DNA from: a virus
Length of the DNA stretch: 61,757 bases
Strand: one strand, 5' to 3'
Virus record (IMG/VR): IMGVR_UViG_3300032289_001903
Span: 1-61,757 of that record
A program made the translations under genes and the position numbers. The notes beneath the pieces were generated by a model. That model had not been told where the DNA came from, made no database searches, and saw only the letters and a list, made by a program, of their open reading frames with translations. Positions 44,722-52,489 of the stretch are shown here, piece after piece; position 1 is the stretch's first letter, and each line of letters opens with the position of its first letter.

Positions 44722-44985
44722 ATGTCAATCGTTATTACAATTATCATTGTAGTATTAGTAAGCGTATTAGTTGCTAAATACTATCCAAAACAAAAACAAA
44801 CAACAATTTTAGCTCAAGGTGAAATATTAATACCAGAGCCAGAAGTTCTACCAAAACCAGTTGTAGAATCAATTCCTGAAGTTGTAGTTGAACCTACTCC
44901 TGTAGTTGAAGCACCTAAAATGGATGCTAAACCAAAGAAAAAACCACAACCAAAAAAGAAACAACAACCAAAGAGTAATGCTTAA
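44722..44985 (+). CDS. Small membrane protein with Pro/Lys-rich tail
   Basis: An 87-residue protein. An N-terminal TM segment (SIVITIIIVVLVSVLVAKYY) is followed by a Pro-Glu-Val linker and a Lys/Pro/Gln-rich end (KPKKKPQPKKKQQPK). It resembles a miniature TonB-like or holin-accessory layout, but no function can be assigned. It overlaps the next gene by 8 bases. Confidence 0.55.
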   Translation: MSIVITIIIVVLVSVLVAKYYPKQKQTTILAQGEILIPEPEVLPKPVVESIPEVVVEPTPVVEAPKMDAKPKKKPQPKKKQQPKSNA

Positions 44986-45211
44986 ATTAGTAGAAATAGC
45001 TAAGGCATGGATTGCTGCAGCTAATCCTACCCCTGAGCAAAAATATATAGCTGAACAACGCATAACAACGTGTAATGCTTGTCCATACAAGGAATATCAA
45101 AAACATTTGAATATATATACTTGTGGATTATGTGGTTGTCCTTTAGATAAAAAAATATTTTCACCTCTTTCCGGTGATAAGGCATGTCCTGATAAACGCT
45201 GGGAAGTATAA
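44978..45211 (+). CDS. Zinc-finger protein
   Basis: A 77-residue protein; I chose the ATG at 44978 rather than 44906, which would lie deep in the preceding gene. It contains TTCNACPYKEY and YTCGLCGCPLDKK, giving two CxxC-type knuckles with a further Cys (DKACPDKRW). It is probably a zinc ribbon; I recall such proteins near tail genes of Bacteroidota phages. Role unknown. Confidence 0.6.
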   Translation: MLKLVEIAKAWIAAANPTPEQKYIAEQRITTCNACPYKEYQKHLNIYTCGLCGCPLDKKIFSPLSGDKACPDKRWEV

Positions 45212-45220
45212 ATAAAGATT

Positions 45221-45496
45221 ATGTCAGAAGAAGTAAAAAAATTAACAGAAGAAGAAATTGCACAGATTAAAGAAATGCAAACACAATACAACAAGTTTGT
45301 ATTTGAATTAGGTAGTGTTGAAGCACAATTATCTGAAGTAGCTGCTCATAGAATAGCTATGGAAACAGAAAAAAACAATATATTAGGTGATATCAAATCA
45401 CTTACTGTTAGAGAAAAAGAATTATTAACATCACTTCAAGAAAAATATGGTGTTGGTAATATCAATATAGAAACTGGTGAAATAACACCATTCTAA
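45221..45496 (+). CDS. Small coiled-coil protein upstream of sheath
   Basis: A 91-residue protein. MSEEVKKLTEEEIAQIKEMQ opens a coiled coil through about residue 75; the end YGVGNINIETGEITPF is a signature I recall from many marine phages. Function is unknown; it may be a tail-assembly accessory. Confidence 0.6.
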   Translation: MSEEVKKLTEEEIAQIKEMQTQYNKFVFELGSVEAQLSEVAAHRIAMETEKNNILGDIKSLTVREKELLTSLQEKYGVGNINIETGEITPF

Positions 45497-45528
45497 TAAT
45501 AGCTTCTGCGTTTTGCATGGTTTTGTAG

Positions 45529-45536
45529 ATATTTAT
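45529..45536 (+). promoter_or_regulatory. ATATTTAT box (putative late promoter)
   Basis: It lies 43 nt before the sheath ATG, in the 83-nt gap upstream of the gene. Confidence 0.45.
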
Positions 45537-45579
45537 TACTAGGTAACACAATATATAAATTTAAAACAAATCACATAAA

Positions 45580-47688
45580 ATGTCAGAAGTAATTCTATCT
45601 CCTGGTGTATTCCAGATTGAATCAGACCAAAGCTTATATACGCAAGGTCCACAAGTAGTGGGTGCCGCTATCGTAGGCCCTACAGTAGGCGGTCGTCCTT
45701 TAGTACCGACTTACGTTACTACTTATACACAATACCAATCATTATTTGGTGACGTATTTAAAAGTGGTAGCTACTATTATGAATACTTTACATCAATGGC
45801 TGCTAGGGAATATTTCCAAAATGGTGGTCAAACATTGTTAGTAACTAAAATCATTAGTGGTAGTGCAGCCGCATCAACATATGCTACATCAAATCTACCA
45901 TCAAATATTTTATCTACTACCTCATCTGTTACTTTTAGTAGTGCTAGTTTGATTCCATTTACATCTCCAACAGGTTCATTTATAGTAAATGGTATTACAA
46001 TTGCTATAACAGGTAGTACTCTACCAGCAAATACTTCAACAACAATATTTGTACCTACAGGATCAAGTTTTGCCGCAACATTAGGTAATATAACAGCATC
46101 ATTTAATGTTAGTGCTTCTTTAGCAACATATAGTGCATCTTTACAATATATAACGTCAGCTACATCTGGTTCTCCAGCAGCTGGTTTATTTTTCAATTCA
46201 ACAACAACTGCATCATATACAGCAGCTTCTTCATATTATCTAACTTCAGGAAGTACAACAACATTATTTTCTGGAGCTACAGCTGTTGATTCATTCCAAT
46301 TAGAAGTATTAAATTGGGGAACACAGATGAATAACACATCTAGTGCAGCAAACGGTGCCTTAGATAGTGGTTCAGCATTAAACGTACGTTGGGAAGTAAC
46401 TAACGTAGATACAGGAAGTGGTCAATTTACACTTGTAGTTCGTCGTGGTGATGATAATCAATCTCAAAAGAATATATTAGAAACATGGGCAAATATGAGT
46501 TTGGATCCTCAATTACCAAACTACGTAGCTCGTGTTATTGGTGATTTAAAACCAGCATATAATCCTACAACAGGTATAGTAGAATTCTTAGGTAATTATG
46601 GTAATAATTCAAGATACGTTCGTGTATCATCTATAACTACTCCAAACGTAGATTCAATTGATAATAGTGGATATTTTAAATCAGGTTCATACGGTCAAAC
46701 ATTACCAATAGTTGGTAGTGGTTCATATGGTGGATCATTTGCAGGTGGAGTTACAGATACTAATGCTATTAAACAAATGTTTGAAACTATAGGAACAGGT
46801 CAAACTATATCTACAGGACCAACAGGTAATATACAAGGATTCCAAGCATCAGATTATACTCCAGCATTTACTTTATTATCAAATCAAGACGATTATCAAT
46901 TTAATGTATTGATGGCACCAGGTGTTGGGTTGGATTGTTCAGCTGCTACAACTATGATTTCATGTGCAGAAGGTAGAGGTGATGCTATTGCAATTACAGA
47001 TGCTGGAGATTATGGAACTACAATCACACAAGCAACAGCTAACGCTGCTGGTCAATCAAGCAACTATGCAGCAACATATTATCCTTGGGTTCAATTATTC
47101 TCAAGTAATTTAGGTAAGACTGTATGGTGTCCTCCATCAACTGTAATCGGTGGTGTATTAGCATTCAACGATCAAGTAGGTGCTGAATGGTTCGCACCAG
47201 CAGGTTTAAATAGAGGTGGTATTCCATCAGTAGTACGTGCAGAACGTAGATTATCTCAAACAGATCGCGATACATTATATAGCAGAAATGTTAACCCATT
47301 AGCTACATTCCCAGGAACTGGAGTATGTGTTTGGGGTCAAAAGACATTACAACGTAAACCAACAGCTCTTGATAGAGTAAATGTTCGTCGTTTGTTGATT
47401 GCATTAAAAGGATTTATCGGTGGTGTTGCTCGTAATTTAGTATTTGAACAAAATACAACAGTAACTCGTAATAGATTCTTATCTCAAGTAAATCCATACT
47501 TATCATCAGTAGTACAACGTCAAGGTTTATATGCTTATAAAGTAGTAATGGACGATACAAACAATACACCTGAGGTAGTAGATCGTAACCAATTAGTAGG
47601 TCAGATTTATATTCAACCAACTAAAACTGCTGAATTTATTATCTTAAATTACAATATTCTTCCAACTGGCGCTACATTCCCTGCATAA
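45580..47688 (+). CDS. 18: Tail sheath protein (gp18-like)
   Basis: A 702-residue contractile sheath subunit (T4 gp18: 659). The N-terminus LSPGVFQIESDQSLYTQGPQ and VGPTVGGRPLVPTYV are standard. The variable middle domain (about 100-230) is Ser/Thr-rich. The conserved C-terminal core has YYPWVQLFSSNLGKTVWCPP, VRAERRLSQTDRDTLYSRNV and GVCVWGQKTLQRKPTALDRV. It lies upstream of tube, as in T4. Confidence 0.95.
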   Translation: MSEVILSPGVFQIESDQSLYTQGPQVVGAAIVGPTVGGRPLVPTYVTTYTQYQSLFGDVFKSGSYYYEYFTSMAAREYFQNGGQTLLVTKIISGSAAASTYATSNLPSNILSTTSSVTFSSASLIPFTSPTGSFIVNGITIAITGSTLPANTSTTIFVPTGSSFAATLGNITASFNVSASLATYSASLQYITSATSGSPAAGLFFNSTTTASYTAASSYYLTSGSTTTLFSGATAVDSFQLEVLNWGTQMNNTSSAANGALDSGSALNVRWEVTNVDTGSGQFTLVVRRGDDNQSQKNILETWANMSLDPQLPNYVARVIGDLKPAYNPTTGIVEFLGNYGNNSRYVRVSSITTPNVDSIDNSGYFKSGSYGQTLPIVGSGSYGGSFAGGVTDTNAIKQMFETIGTGQTISTGPTGNIQGFQASDYTPAFTLLSNQDDYQFNVLMAPGVGLDCSAATTMISCAEGRGDAIAITDAGDYGTTITQATANAAGQSSNYAATYYPWVQLFSSNLGKTVWCPPSTVIGGVLAFNDQVGAEWFAPAGLNRGGIPSVVRAERRLSQTDRDTLYSRNVNPLATFPGTGVCVWGQKTLQRKPTALDRVNVRRLLIALKGFIGGVARNLVFEQNTTVTRNRFLSQVNPYLSSVVQRQGLYAYKVVMDDTNNTPEVVDRNQLVGQIYIQPTKTAEFIILNYNILPTGATFPA

Positions 47689-47704
47689 GGGATTGTAGTT
47701 CCTA

Positions 47705-47712
47705 ATATTTAT
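47705..47712 (+). promoter_or_regulatory. ATATTTAT box (putative late promoter)
   Basis: It lies 35 nt before the tube ATG, in the 59-nt gap after sheath. Confidence 0.45.
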
Positions 47713-47747
47713 TGATATAACAATAACAAAATAAAATACAACATAAA

Positions 47748-48236
47748 ATGGCAGTATTAGATCCAAATGAAATAATGTTTACAGCGTTCGAACCAAAGGT
47801 TCAAAATCGCTTTATCATGTATATAGATGGTATCCCAGCATACCTAATTAAGAAAGCAGCAGCTCCTGGTTTTGAAGCTAACGAAATAATTTTAGATCAT
47901 ATCAACGTTTACCGTAAAGTAAAAGGTAAGGTAAAATGGGATGATATATCTTTAGAATTATACGATCCAATCACTCCAAGTGGTGCTCAATCAGTAATGG
48001 AATGGGCTCGTTTAGCTCACGAATCAGTAACAGGTAGAGATGGTTATAGTGATTTCTATAAAAAAGATCTTACATTAAATATCTTAGGACCAGTTGGTGA
48101 TATCGTTGGTGAGTGGATTATTAAAGGTGCTTTTGTTAAGACAGCCAAATTTGGTGATTATGACTGGTCATCAGGAGATGCAGCAGTTACTTTAGCAGTA
48201 ACAGTTGCTATGGATTACTGCGTATTGAACTTCTAA
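47748..48236 (+). CDS. 19: Tail tube protein (gp19-like)
   Basis: A 162-residue tube subunit, the length of T4 gp19 (163). Typical blocks: FEPKVQNRFIMYIDGIPAYL, KVKWDDISLELYDPITPSGA, TLNILGPVGDIVGEWIIKGA and FGDYDWSSGDAAVTLAVTVA. It is followed by a strong terminator. Confidence 0.95.
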   Translation: MAVLDPNEIMFTAFEPKVQNRFIMYIDGIPAYLIKKAAAPGFEANEIILDHINVYRKVKGKVKWDDISLELYDPITPSGAQSVMEWARLAHESVTGRDGYSDFYKKDLTLNILGPVGDIVGEWIIKGAFVKTAKFGDYDWSSGDAAVTLAVTVAMDYCVLNF

Positions 48237-48259
48237 GGAAAAACCACAATTATAAAAAG

Positions 48260-48290
48260 AAGCGTTTGCCTATTTGGCAAGCGCTTTTTT
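48260..48290 (+). terminator. Strong rho-independent terminator after tube gene
   Basis: An 11-bp stem (48260-48270 with 48276-48286, one GU pair), loop TATTT and a T-rich tail. An ATATTTAT box begins 7 nt later. Confidence 0.9.
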
Positions 48291-48297
48291 CTTGCAT

Positions 48298-48305
48298 ATA
48301 TTTAT
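48298..48305 (+). promoter_or_regulatory. ATATTTAT box (putative late promoter)
   Basis: It lies within ATATATTTATATA, directly after the tube terminator and 20 nt before the ATG at 48326. Confidence 0.55.
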
Positions 48306-48325
48306 ATACGCAACAAAAATAAAAT

Positions 48326-49090
48326 ATGTTTATGGCAGAATTAAAGTTACCAACAGAAATCGTTACATTACCATCAAAAGGTTTATTGTATCCAAAAGAA
48401 TCACCACTTTCTAAAGGTGAAATTGAAATGAAATATATGACGGCTAGAGAGGAAGATATCCTTACTAACCAAAATTACATTCGTCAAGGCACAGTAATTG
48501 ATAAATTATTACAATCATTAATTGTAACTCCTATTAATTATGATGACTTATTAATTGGAGATAAAAATGCAATATTAATTGCAGCGCGTATTTTAGGATA
48601 TGGAGCTGATTATTCATTTAAATATACTAATGAACGTGGACAAGAAGTAGAAACATCCGTTGATTTATCATCATTAAAGGAAAAAACAATAGATGAAACA
48701 TTGTTAGAAAAAGGTGTAAATGAATTTACATTTGATTTACCTAAATCAGGTAATGTAGTAACATTTAAATTGTTAACACATGGTGATGAAAAGAAAATTG
48801 AGCAAGAAATAAAAGGATTGCAAAAAATAAACCCAAATACTACTACAGATATTACTACAAGAATGAAATATACTATTACTTCAATTAATAGTAATCGTGA
48901 ACAAAAATCAATACGTGAATTTGTAGATACATACTTACTAGCACCAGATTCTAGAGCATTACGTGAATATTATAATAAAGTACAACCAGATATTGAATTA
49001 AAATTCATCCCTGAAGATGAAAATTATACAGGGGAGGGTATAAATATTCCAATTTCACTTAACTTTTTTTGGCCTGACGCCGGAGTATAG
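48326..49090 (+). CDS. Baseplate hub assembly protein (gp26-like), frameshift donor
   Basis: A 254-residue protein (252 from the second ATG, 48332). ELKLPTEIVTLPSKGLLYPK, EIEMKYMTAREEDILTNQNY and LIGDKNAILIAARILGYGAD follow the gp26-type baseplate hub/chaperone family of T4-like phages. It ends SLNFFWPDAGV. A run of seven T's at 49064-49070 near the end lets ribosomes shift +1 into the overlapping frame that encodes the next feature. Its position between tube and tape measure parallels the G/GT tail chaperones of other phages. Confidence 0.75.
   Translation: MFMAELKLPTEIVTLPSKGLLYPKESPLSKGEIEMKYMTAREEDILTNQNYIRQGTVIDKLLQSLIVTPINYDDLLIGDKNAILIAARILGYGADYSFKYTNERGQEVETSVDLSSLKEKTIDETLLEKGVNEFTFDLPKSGNVVTFKLLTHGDEKKIEQEIKGLQKINPNTTTDITTRMKYTITSINSNREQKSIREFVDTYLLAPDSRALREYYNKVQPDIELKFIPEDENYTGEGINIPISLNFFWPDAGV
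49063..49072 (+). other. Putative +1 ribosomal frameshift site
   Basis: C-TTTTTTT-GG. In the gp26-like frame it reads AAC TTT TTT TGG; skipping one base continues as TTT GGC CTG ACG CCG GAG into a well-conserved-looking frame. A single-base homopolymer sequencing error is the competing explanation. Confidence 0.55.
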
Positions 49091-49343
49091 ACCATATCTA
49101 TTCAAACAAATACATGAAATAGTGTTTCATGGAAGTGGTGGATATGATTGGGATACTGTTTATAATATGCCATTATGGTTACGTAGAACTACGTTTAATT
49201 TATTAAGAGAGCATTATGAAAAACAGAATGAAGAAGCAGAAAAGCAACAAAAAATGTTATCAAATAATAAAACAAGTAAAGATATATCACGCCCAAATAT
49301 AGCTCCATCTCCAACTTATACTGCAAAGGCGCCTAGAAAATAG
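49068..49343 (+). CDS. Frameshift extension (gp51-like small hub protein)
   Basis: About 91 residues. The frame is coding-like well upstream of its first possible start (GTG, 49122): it reads LTPEYRPYLFKQIHEIVFHG, then GYDWDTVYNMPLWLRRTTFN and a Lys/Gln-rich helix. I recall this block as a small conserved protein after gp26 in marine T4-like phages. No ATG exists between the slip site and 49122, so translation by +1 frameshift (a fusion of about 338 residues) is the simplest route; initiation at GTG is the alternative. The stop lies within a terminator stem. Confidence 0.65.
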   Translation, partial: FGLTPEYRPYLFKQIHEIVFHGSGGYDWDTVYNMPLWLRRTTFNLLREHYEKQNEEAEKQQKMLSNNKTSKDISRPNIAPSPTYTAKAPRK

Positions 49344-49351
49344 GCGCTTTT
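49329..49351 (+). terminator. Rho-independent terminator
   Basis: Stem GCGCCTA/TAGGCGC with loop GAAAA and a T tail; the stop codon of the hub-protein frame is in the stem. An ATATTTAT box starts 2 nt later. Confidence 0.8.
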
Positions 49352-49352
49352 A

Positions 49353-49360
49353 ATATTTAT
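49353..49360 (+). promoter_or_regulatory. ATATTTAT box (putative late promoter)
   Basis: It directly follows a terminator T tail and lies 21 nt before the tape-measure ATG. Confidence 0.55.
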
Positions 49361-49381
49361 ACATATAATACTGTATTACTT

Positions 49382-52078
49382 ATGGCAACACCTCCAAATC
49401 AAGCAACCCAGGCAGACATTCAAAATAGTGAAAAACTATTAGATTTGTCCAACCAGTTAATTGATTCTATTAATGAACGTAGAAAATTATTAAAGGGAAT
49501 TAATGCAGAGGAACAGCTATATTTTTCAACTGTTAAGCAACAACAAAAATTATCTCAGGATATTGCAGCAAATGCTGAAAAATATTTAGGCTATCAGATT
49601 AAATCAAAAGATTTAAGTAAGCAAATTAAAGCAACTGAAGATAATAAATCTAAAACAGCACAAGCCTTTGCAAAAATTCAAGGTAATATTACAAAAAATT
49701 ACCAAGATGCTTTAAAAGCAAATACTCAGTTACTTCAACAAATTGATAAGGAAAATAAATTAAATACTTCTCTTTCAAATGAATTAGATAGAAGAGTAAG
49801 AATATATAATGATTTAAAAACACGAAAAGAGCAAGGAGAGAAAATATCAGCTAGAGACTTAAGATTAGCTTATTTGGCACAAAAAAATCTTATTGAAGAA
49901 GTAAAAACCTCAGACCGTCTTTTAAAAACTCTTGAAAAACAACAACAAGAACAAGAAGATAAAGCTAGAACGGCAGCTGAAATTCTTAAAAATGGTCAAG
50001 AATCATTAAAAGCTCAACAAGAAGAATTAGCATTTCTTGAGCGAAATTTATATGTTCGAAAACAAATAGAAAAATCTACCGGTTTATTAGGAGGATTAGC
50101 TAAAGCTGCTTCTAAAATACCAGGTATAGGCCAATATCTTAATGCTGATGAAGCCGTTGATGAAATGGAAAAATTAGCAGCTAAAATGGAAGAATCAGGA
50201 CAAAGTGCAACTAGCTTTGGCAACAGATTAGAAATAGGACTTAAGGGACTATCAGTATTAGGTAAAGGATTGGTAGAAAATTTAAAATCTCCTGAAGCTA
50301 TATTTACCTTTATTATATCTCAAGCATTAAAAGCTAACGCTCAATCCGTTGCTTTAGGGAAATCATTAGGATTTGGAGCTGATAAAGCAAATAAATTTAG
50401 AGAAAATTTAGCTGACATAGCTAGATCTTCTACTAATGTAAATGTTACAGCAGAAAGTTTAGTTGAATCTTTTAATGAATTATCATCCACAACAGGATTT
50501 GTAGCAAATTACTCAGCCGATACTTTAGAAACTCAGGTAATGTTAACTAAACAGTTAGGATTATCTGGAGAAGAAGCAGCTCATATTTACGAAATGTCTG
50601 TTTTAACTGGAAAGTCATCCAGTAAAGTAAATGATGAAATGTTAGGAGCATTTGTCAATACTAGAAACGCAGCAAAAGTAGGAGTTAATTTTAAACAAGT
50701 AATGGCTGAAGCTTCTAAAGTATCAGGACAATTACAAGCAAATTTTGCTGGAAACCCAGCTAAAATAACAGCAGCTATTGTTAAAGCAAAAGCATTAGGT
50801 ACAACATTAGAACAAACTAAAGATCAAGGTGCTAAATTACTTGATTTTGCTTCATCATTAGAAAGTGAATTAAAAGCAGAATTATTAACAGGTAAACAAT
50901 TAAATCTTGAAAGAGCAAGAGCAGCAGCATTATCAGGTGATCAAGTAGCATTAGCTGAAGAATTAAATAAAAATGTTGGTACATATGAGGATTTCTCTAA
51001 AATGAATGTACTTCAACAACAATCATTAGCTGAAGCAGTAGGTTTAACAGCAGATCAATTAGCTGAACAACTTAAAAAACAAAAATTAGCACAAGAAAGC
51101 GGTAAATCATTAGCTGAAATTACTAAAGATGAAGCGGCAGAAGCAGAAAAACGACAATCTGTACAAGATAAATTTAACGCTGCTATATTAAAATTACAAG
51201 ATTTCTTTGGTAATTTAATAGCAGGACCTGTAGGACAATTATTAGAAGTATTTTCAAATATAGTAGGTATTATAACAGGTACTTTACAACCAGTATTAGC
51301 GGCAGTATTTACACCTATTAAGTGGGCTACTGATATGTTAGCTAAAATGGGAAGTTATTTAAAATATATTTTAGGAATATATATTGCTATTAAAGGAATA
51401 CAATTAGGAATTAATATAGCTAAACAAGTTCAATTTGGTCTTGATGCTGCTAGTTTAATGCAAGAAGAAGGTAGTTTAGGTTTTAAAACAGCATCAGCAT
51501 TAGTAGAAAATGAAACATTAGCTACAAAAATAGCAACATATACTGTAACAGGAGCTATATTAGCTTATGAAAAGGCTAAACAAGTTATATTAGGTATTCA
51601 AAAAGGTTATGAAGCTATAATGTTATCAATTAAACAACGATCATTATTAATGACTATAAGAGAAGCTTGGAAAAGTATAGCAGGAGCAGCTATGTCTGCT
51701 TATGAATCCGCTGCTAAAATACCTGTCATTGGTTGGGCTATTGGATTAGCAGCCGCTGGTGGAGCAATAGCTTTAGGGGCCTCATTGATGTCTAAAGGTA
51801 ATGACGTTGTATCTCCAGGATATGGTAAACGTACATTAATGGCTCCAGAAGGAGCTATAGCTTTAAATGATAAAGATACAGTAATTGCTGGTACAGATTT
51901 AGGTGGAGGAAAAGGTAACGGAGGACCAGCAGTATCAATTGATTTATCACCAATGATAAATGCTATAAACGCTACAACAGCAGCTATTAATAAATTATAT
52001 ACTAAAGATTCATCAATTCATATGGATGGTAAGAAAGTAGGTACAACATTATCACAAGGTTCACATAAAGTTGCATAA
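49382..52078 (+). CDS. Tail tape measure protein
   Basis: An 898-residue protein. Residues 1-230 are long coiled coils; the middle is Ala-rich and helical (ISQALKANAQSVALGKSLGF, AAIVKAKALGTTLEQTKDQG). A hydrophobic region follows at about 600-690 (NLIAGPVGQLLEVFSNIVGI, YILGIYIAIKGIQLGINIAK), and further membrane-like helices near 770-800. The C-terminal MAPEGAIALNDKDTVIAGTD is a block I recall from other tape measures. It sets tail length and is probably ejected into the host envelope. It lies after tube and the chaperone-like pair. Confidence 0.88.
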   Translation: MATPPNQATQADIQNSEKLLDLSNQLIDSINERRKLLKGINAEEQLYFSTVKQQQKLSQDIAANAEKYLGYQIKSKDLSKQIKATEDNKSKTAQAFAKIQGNITKNYQDALKANTQLLQQIDKENKLNTSLSNELDRRVRIYNDLKTRKEQGEKISARDLRLAYLAQKNLIEEVKTSDRLLKTLEKQQQEQEDKARTAAEILKNGQESLKAQQEELAFLERNLYVRKQIEKSTGLLGGLAKAASKIPGIGQYLNADEAVDEMEKLAAKMEESGQSATSFGNRLEIGLKGLSVLGKGLVENLKSPEAIFTFIISQALKANAQSVALGKSLGFGADKANKFRENLADIARSSTNVNVTAESLVESFNELSSTTGFVANYSADTLETQVMLTKQLGLSGEEAAHIYEMSVLTGKSSSKVNDEMLGAFVNTRNAAKVGVNFKQVMAEASKVSGQLQANFAGNPAKITAAIVKAKALGTTLEQTKDQGAKLLDFASSLESELKAELLTGKQLNLERARAAALSGDQVALAEELNKNVGTYEDFSKMNVLQQQSLAEAVGLTADQLAEQLKKQKLAQESGKSLAEITKDEAAEAEKRQSVQDKFNAAILKLQDFFGNLIAGPVGQLLEVFSNIVGIITGTLQPVLAAVFTPIKWATDMLAKMGSYLKYILGIYIAIKGIQLGINIAKQVQFGLDAASLMQEEGSLGFKTASALVENETLATKIATYTVTGAILAYEKAKQVILGIQKGYEAIMLSIKQRSLLMTIREAWKSIAGAAMSAYESAAKIPVIGWAIGLAAAGGAIALGASLMSKGNDVVSPGYGKRTLMAPEGAIALNDKDTVIAGTDLGGGKGNGGPAVSIDLSPMINAINATTAAINKLYTKDSSIHMDGKKVGTTLSQGSHKVA

Positions 52079-52085
52079 AATATTA

Positions 52086-52093
52086 ATATTTAT
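52086..52093 (+). promoter_or_regulatory. ATATTTAT box (putative late promoter)
   Basis: It lies 24 nt before the ATG at 52118 and would serve the baseplate operon. Confidence 0.5.
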
Positions 52094-52117
52094 ACCAAAC
52101 AATTAAAATAACATAAC

Positions 52118-52480
52118 ATGGCATCAGTACTCGATCAATTATCAACTAGCACATTAAGCTTGCAGGGTAATGGACTAAATCCAAATCCACAATCACCATC
52201 TTGGGGATATGTAGATTCAACAAATCAATTAGATCCTGCATTAAGTAATTTACAAAATACATACTCTGTAGATGGTAATCCTAATGAACGTATTGTAGAT
52301 TTCAATAGGGCCGCATTAGGAGGAGTTACAACAATTACCTCTCCATCTTCTCTTGATGAATTAGACCCTTCAGCACCTAGAAATACAGAAGCAGGAACAG
52401 GTGGTGTTGTATCTCAAATTTACAAATCAGCTCAAGGTCGCAGATATAAAGATTTAGGCCCTCAACCAGGAAGATATTAA
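52118..52480 (+). CDS. Small tail/baseplate protein
   Basis: A 120-residue Ser/Asn/Pro-rich protein with little regular structure (NGLNPNPQSPSWGYVDSTNQ, GGVVSQIYKSAQGRRYKDLG). It is unrecognised. It is spaced 9 bases from the following structural gene. Confidence 0.55.
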   Translation: MASVLDQLSTSTLSLQGNGLNPNPQSPSWGYVDSTNQLDPALSNLQNTYSVDGNPNERIVDFNRAALGGVTTITSPSSLDELDPSAPRNTEAGTGGVVSQIYKSAQGRRYKDLGPQPGRY

Positions 52481-52489
52481 TATTAATAC

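Noticed and set aside
44906-44977. Longer start for the zinc-finger gene
   Set aside because: It would overlap the preceding gene by 80 bases with a low-complexity Asn/Lys segment; the ATG at 44978 fits normal spacing.
47689-47704. Weak inverted repeat after the sheath gene
   Set aside because: Only about 5 pairs including a GU, with no T tail; not enough for a terminator.
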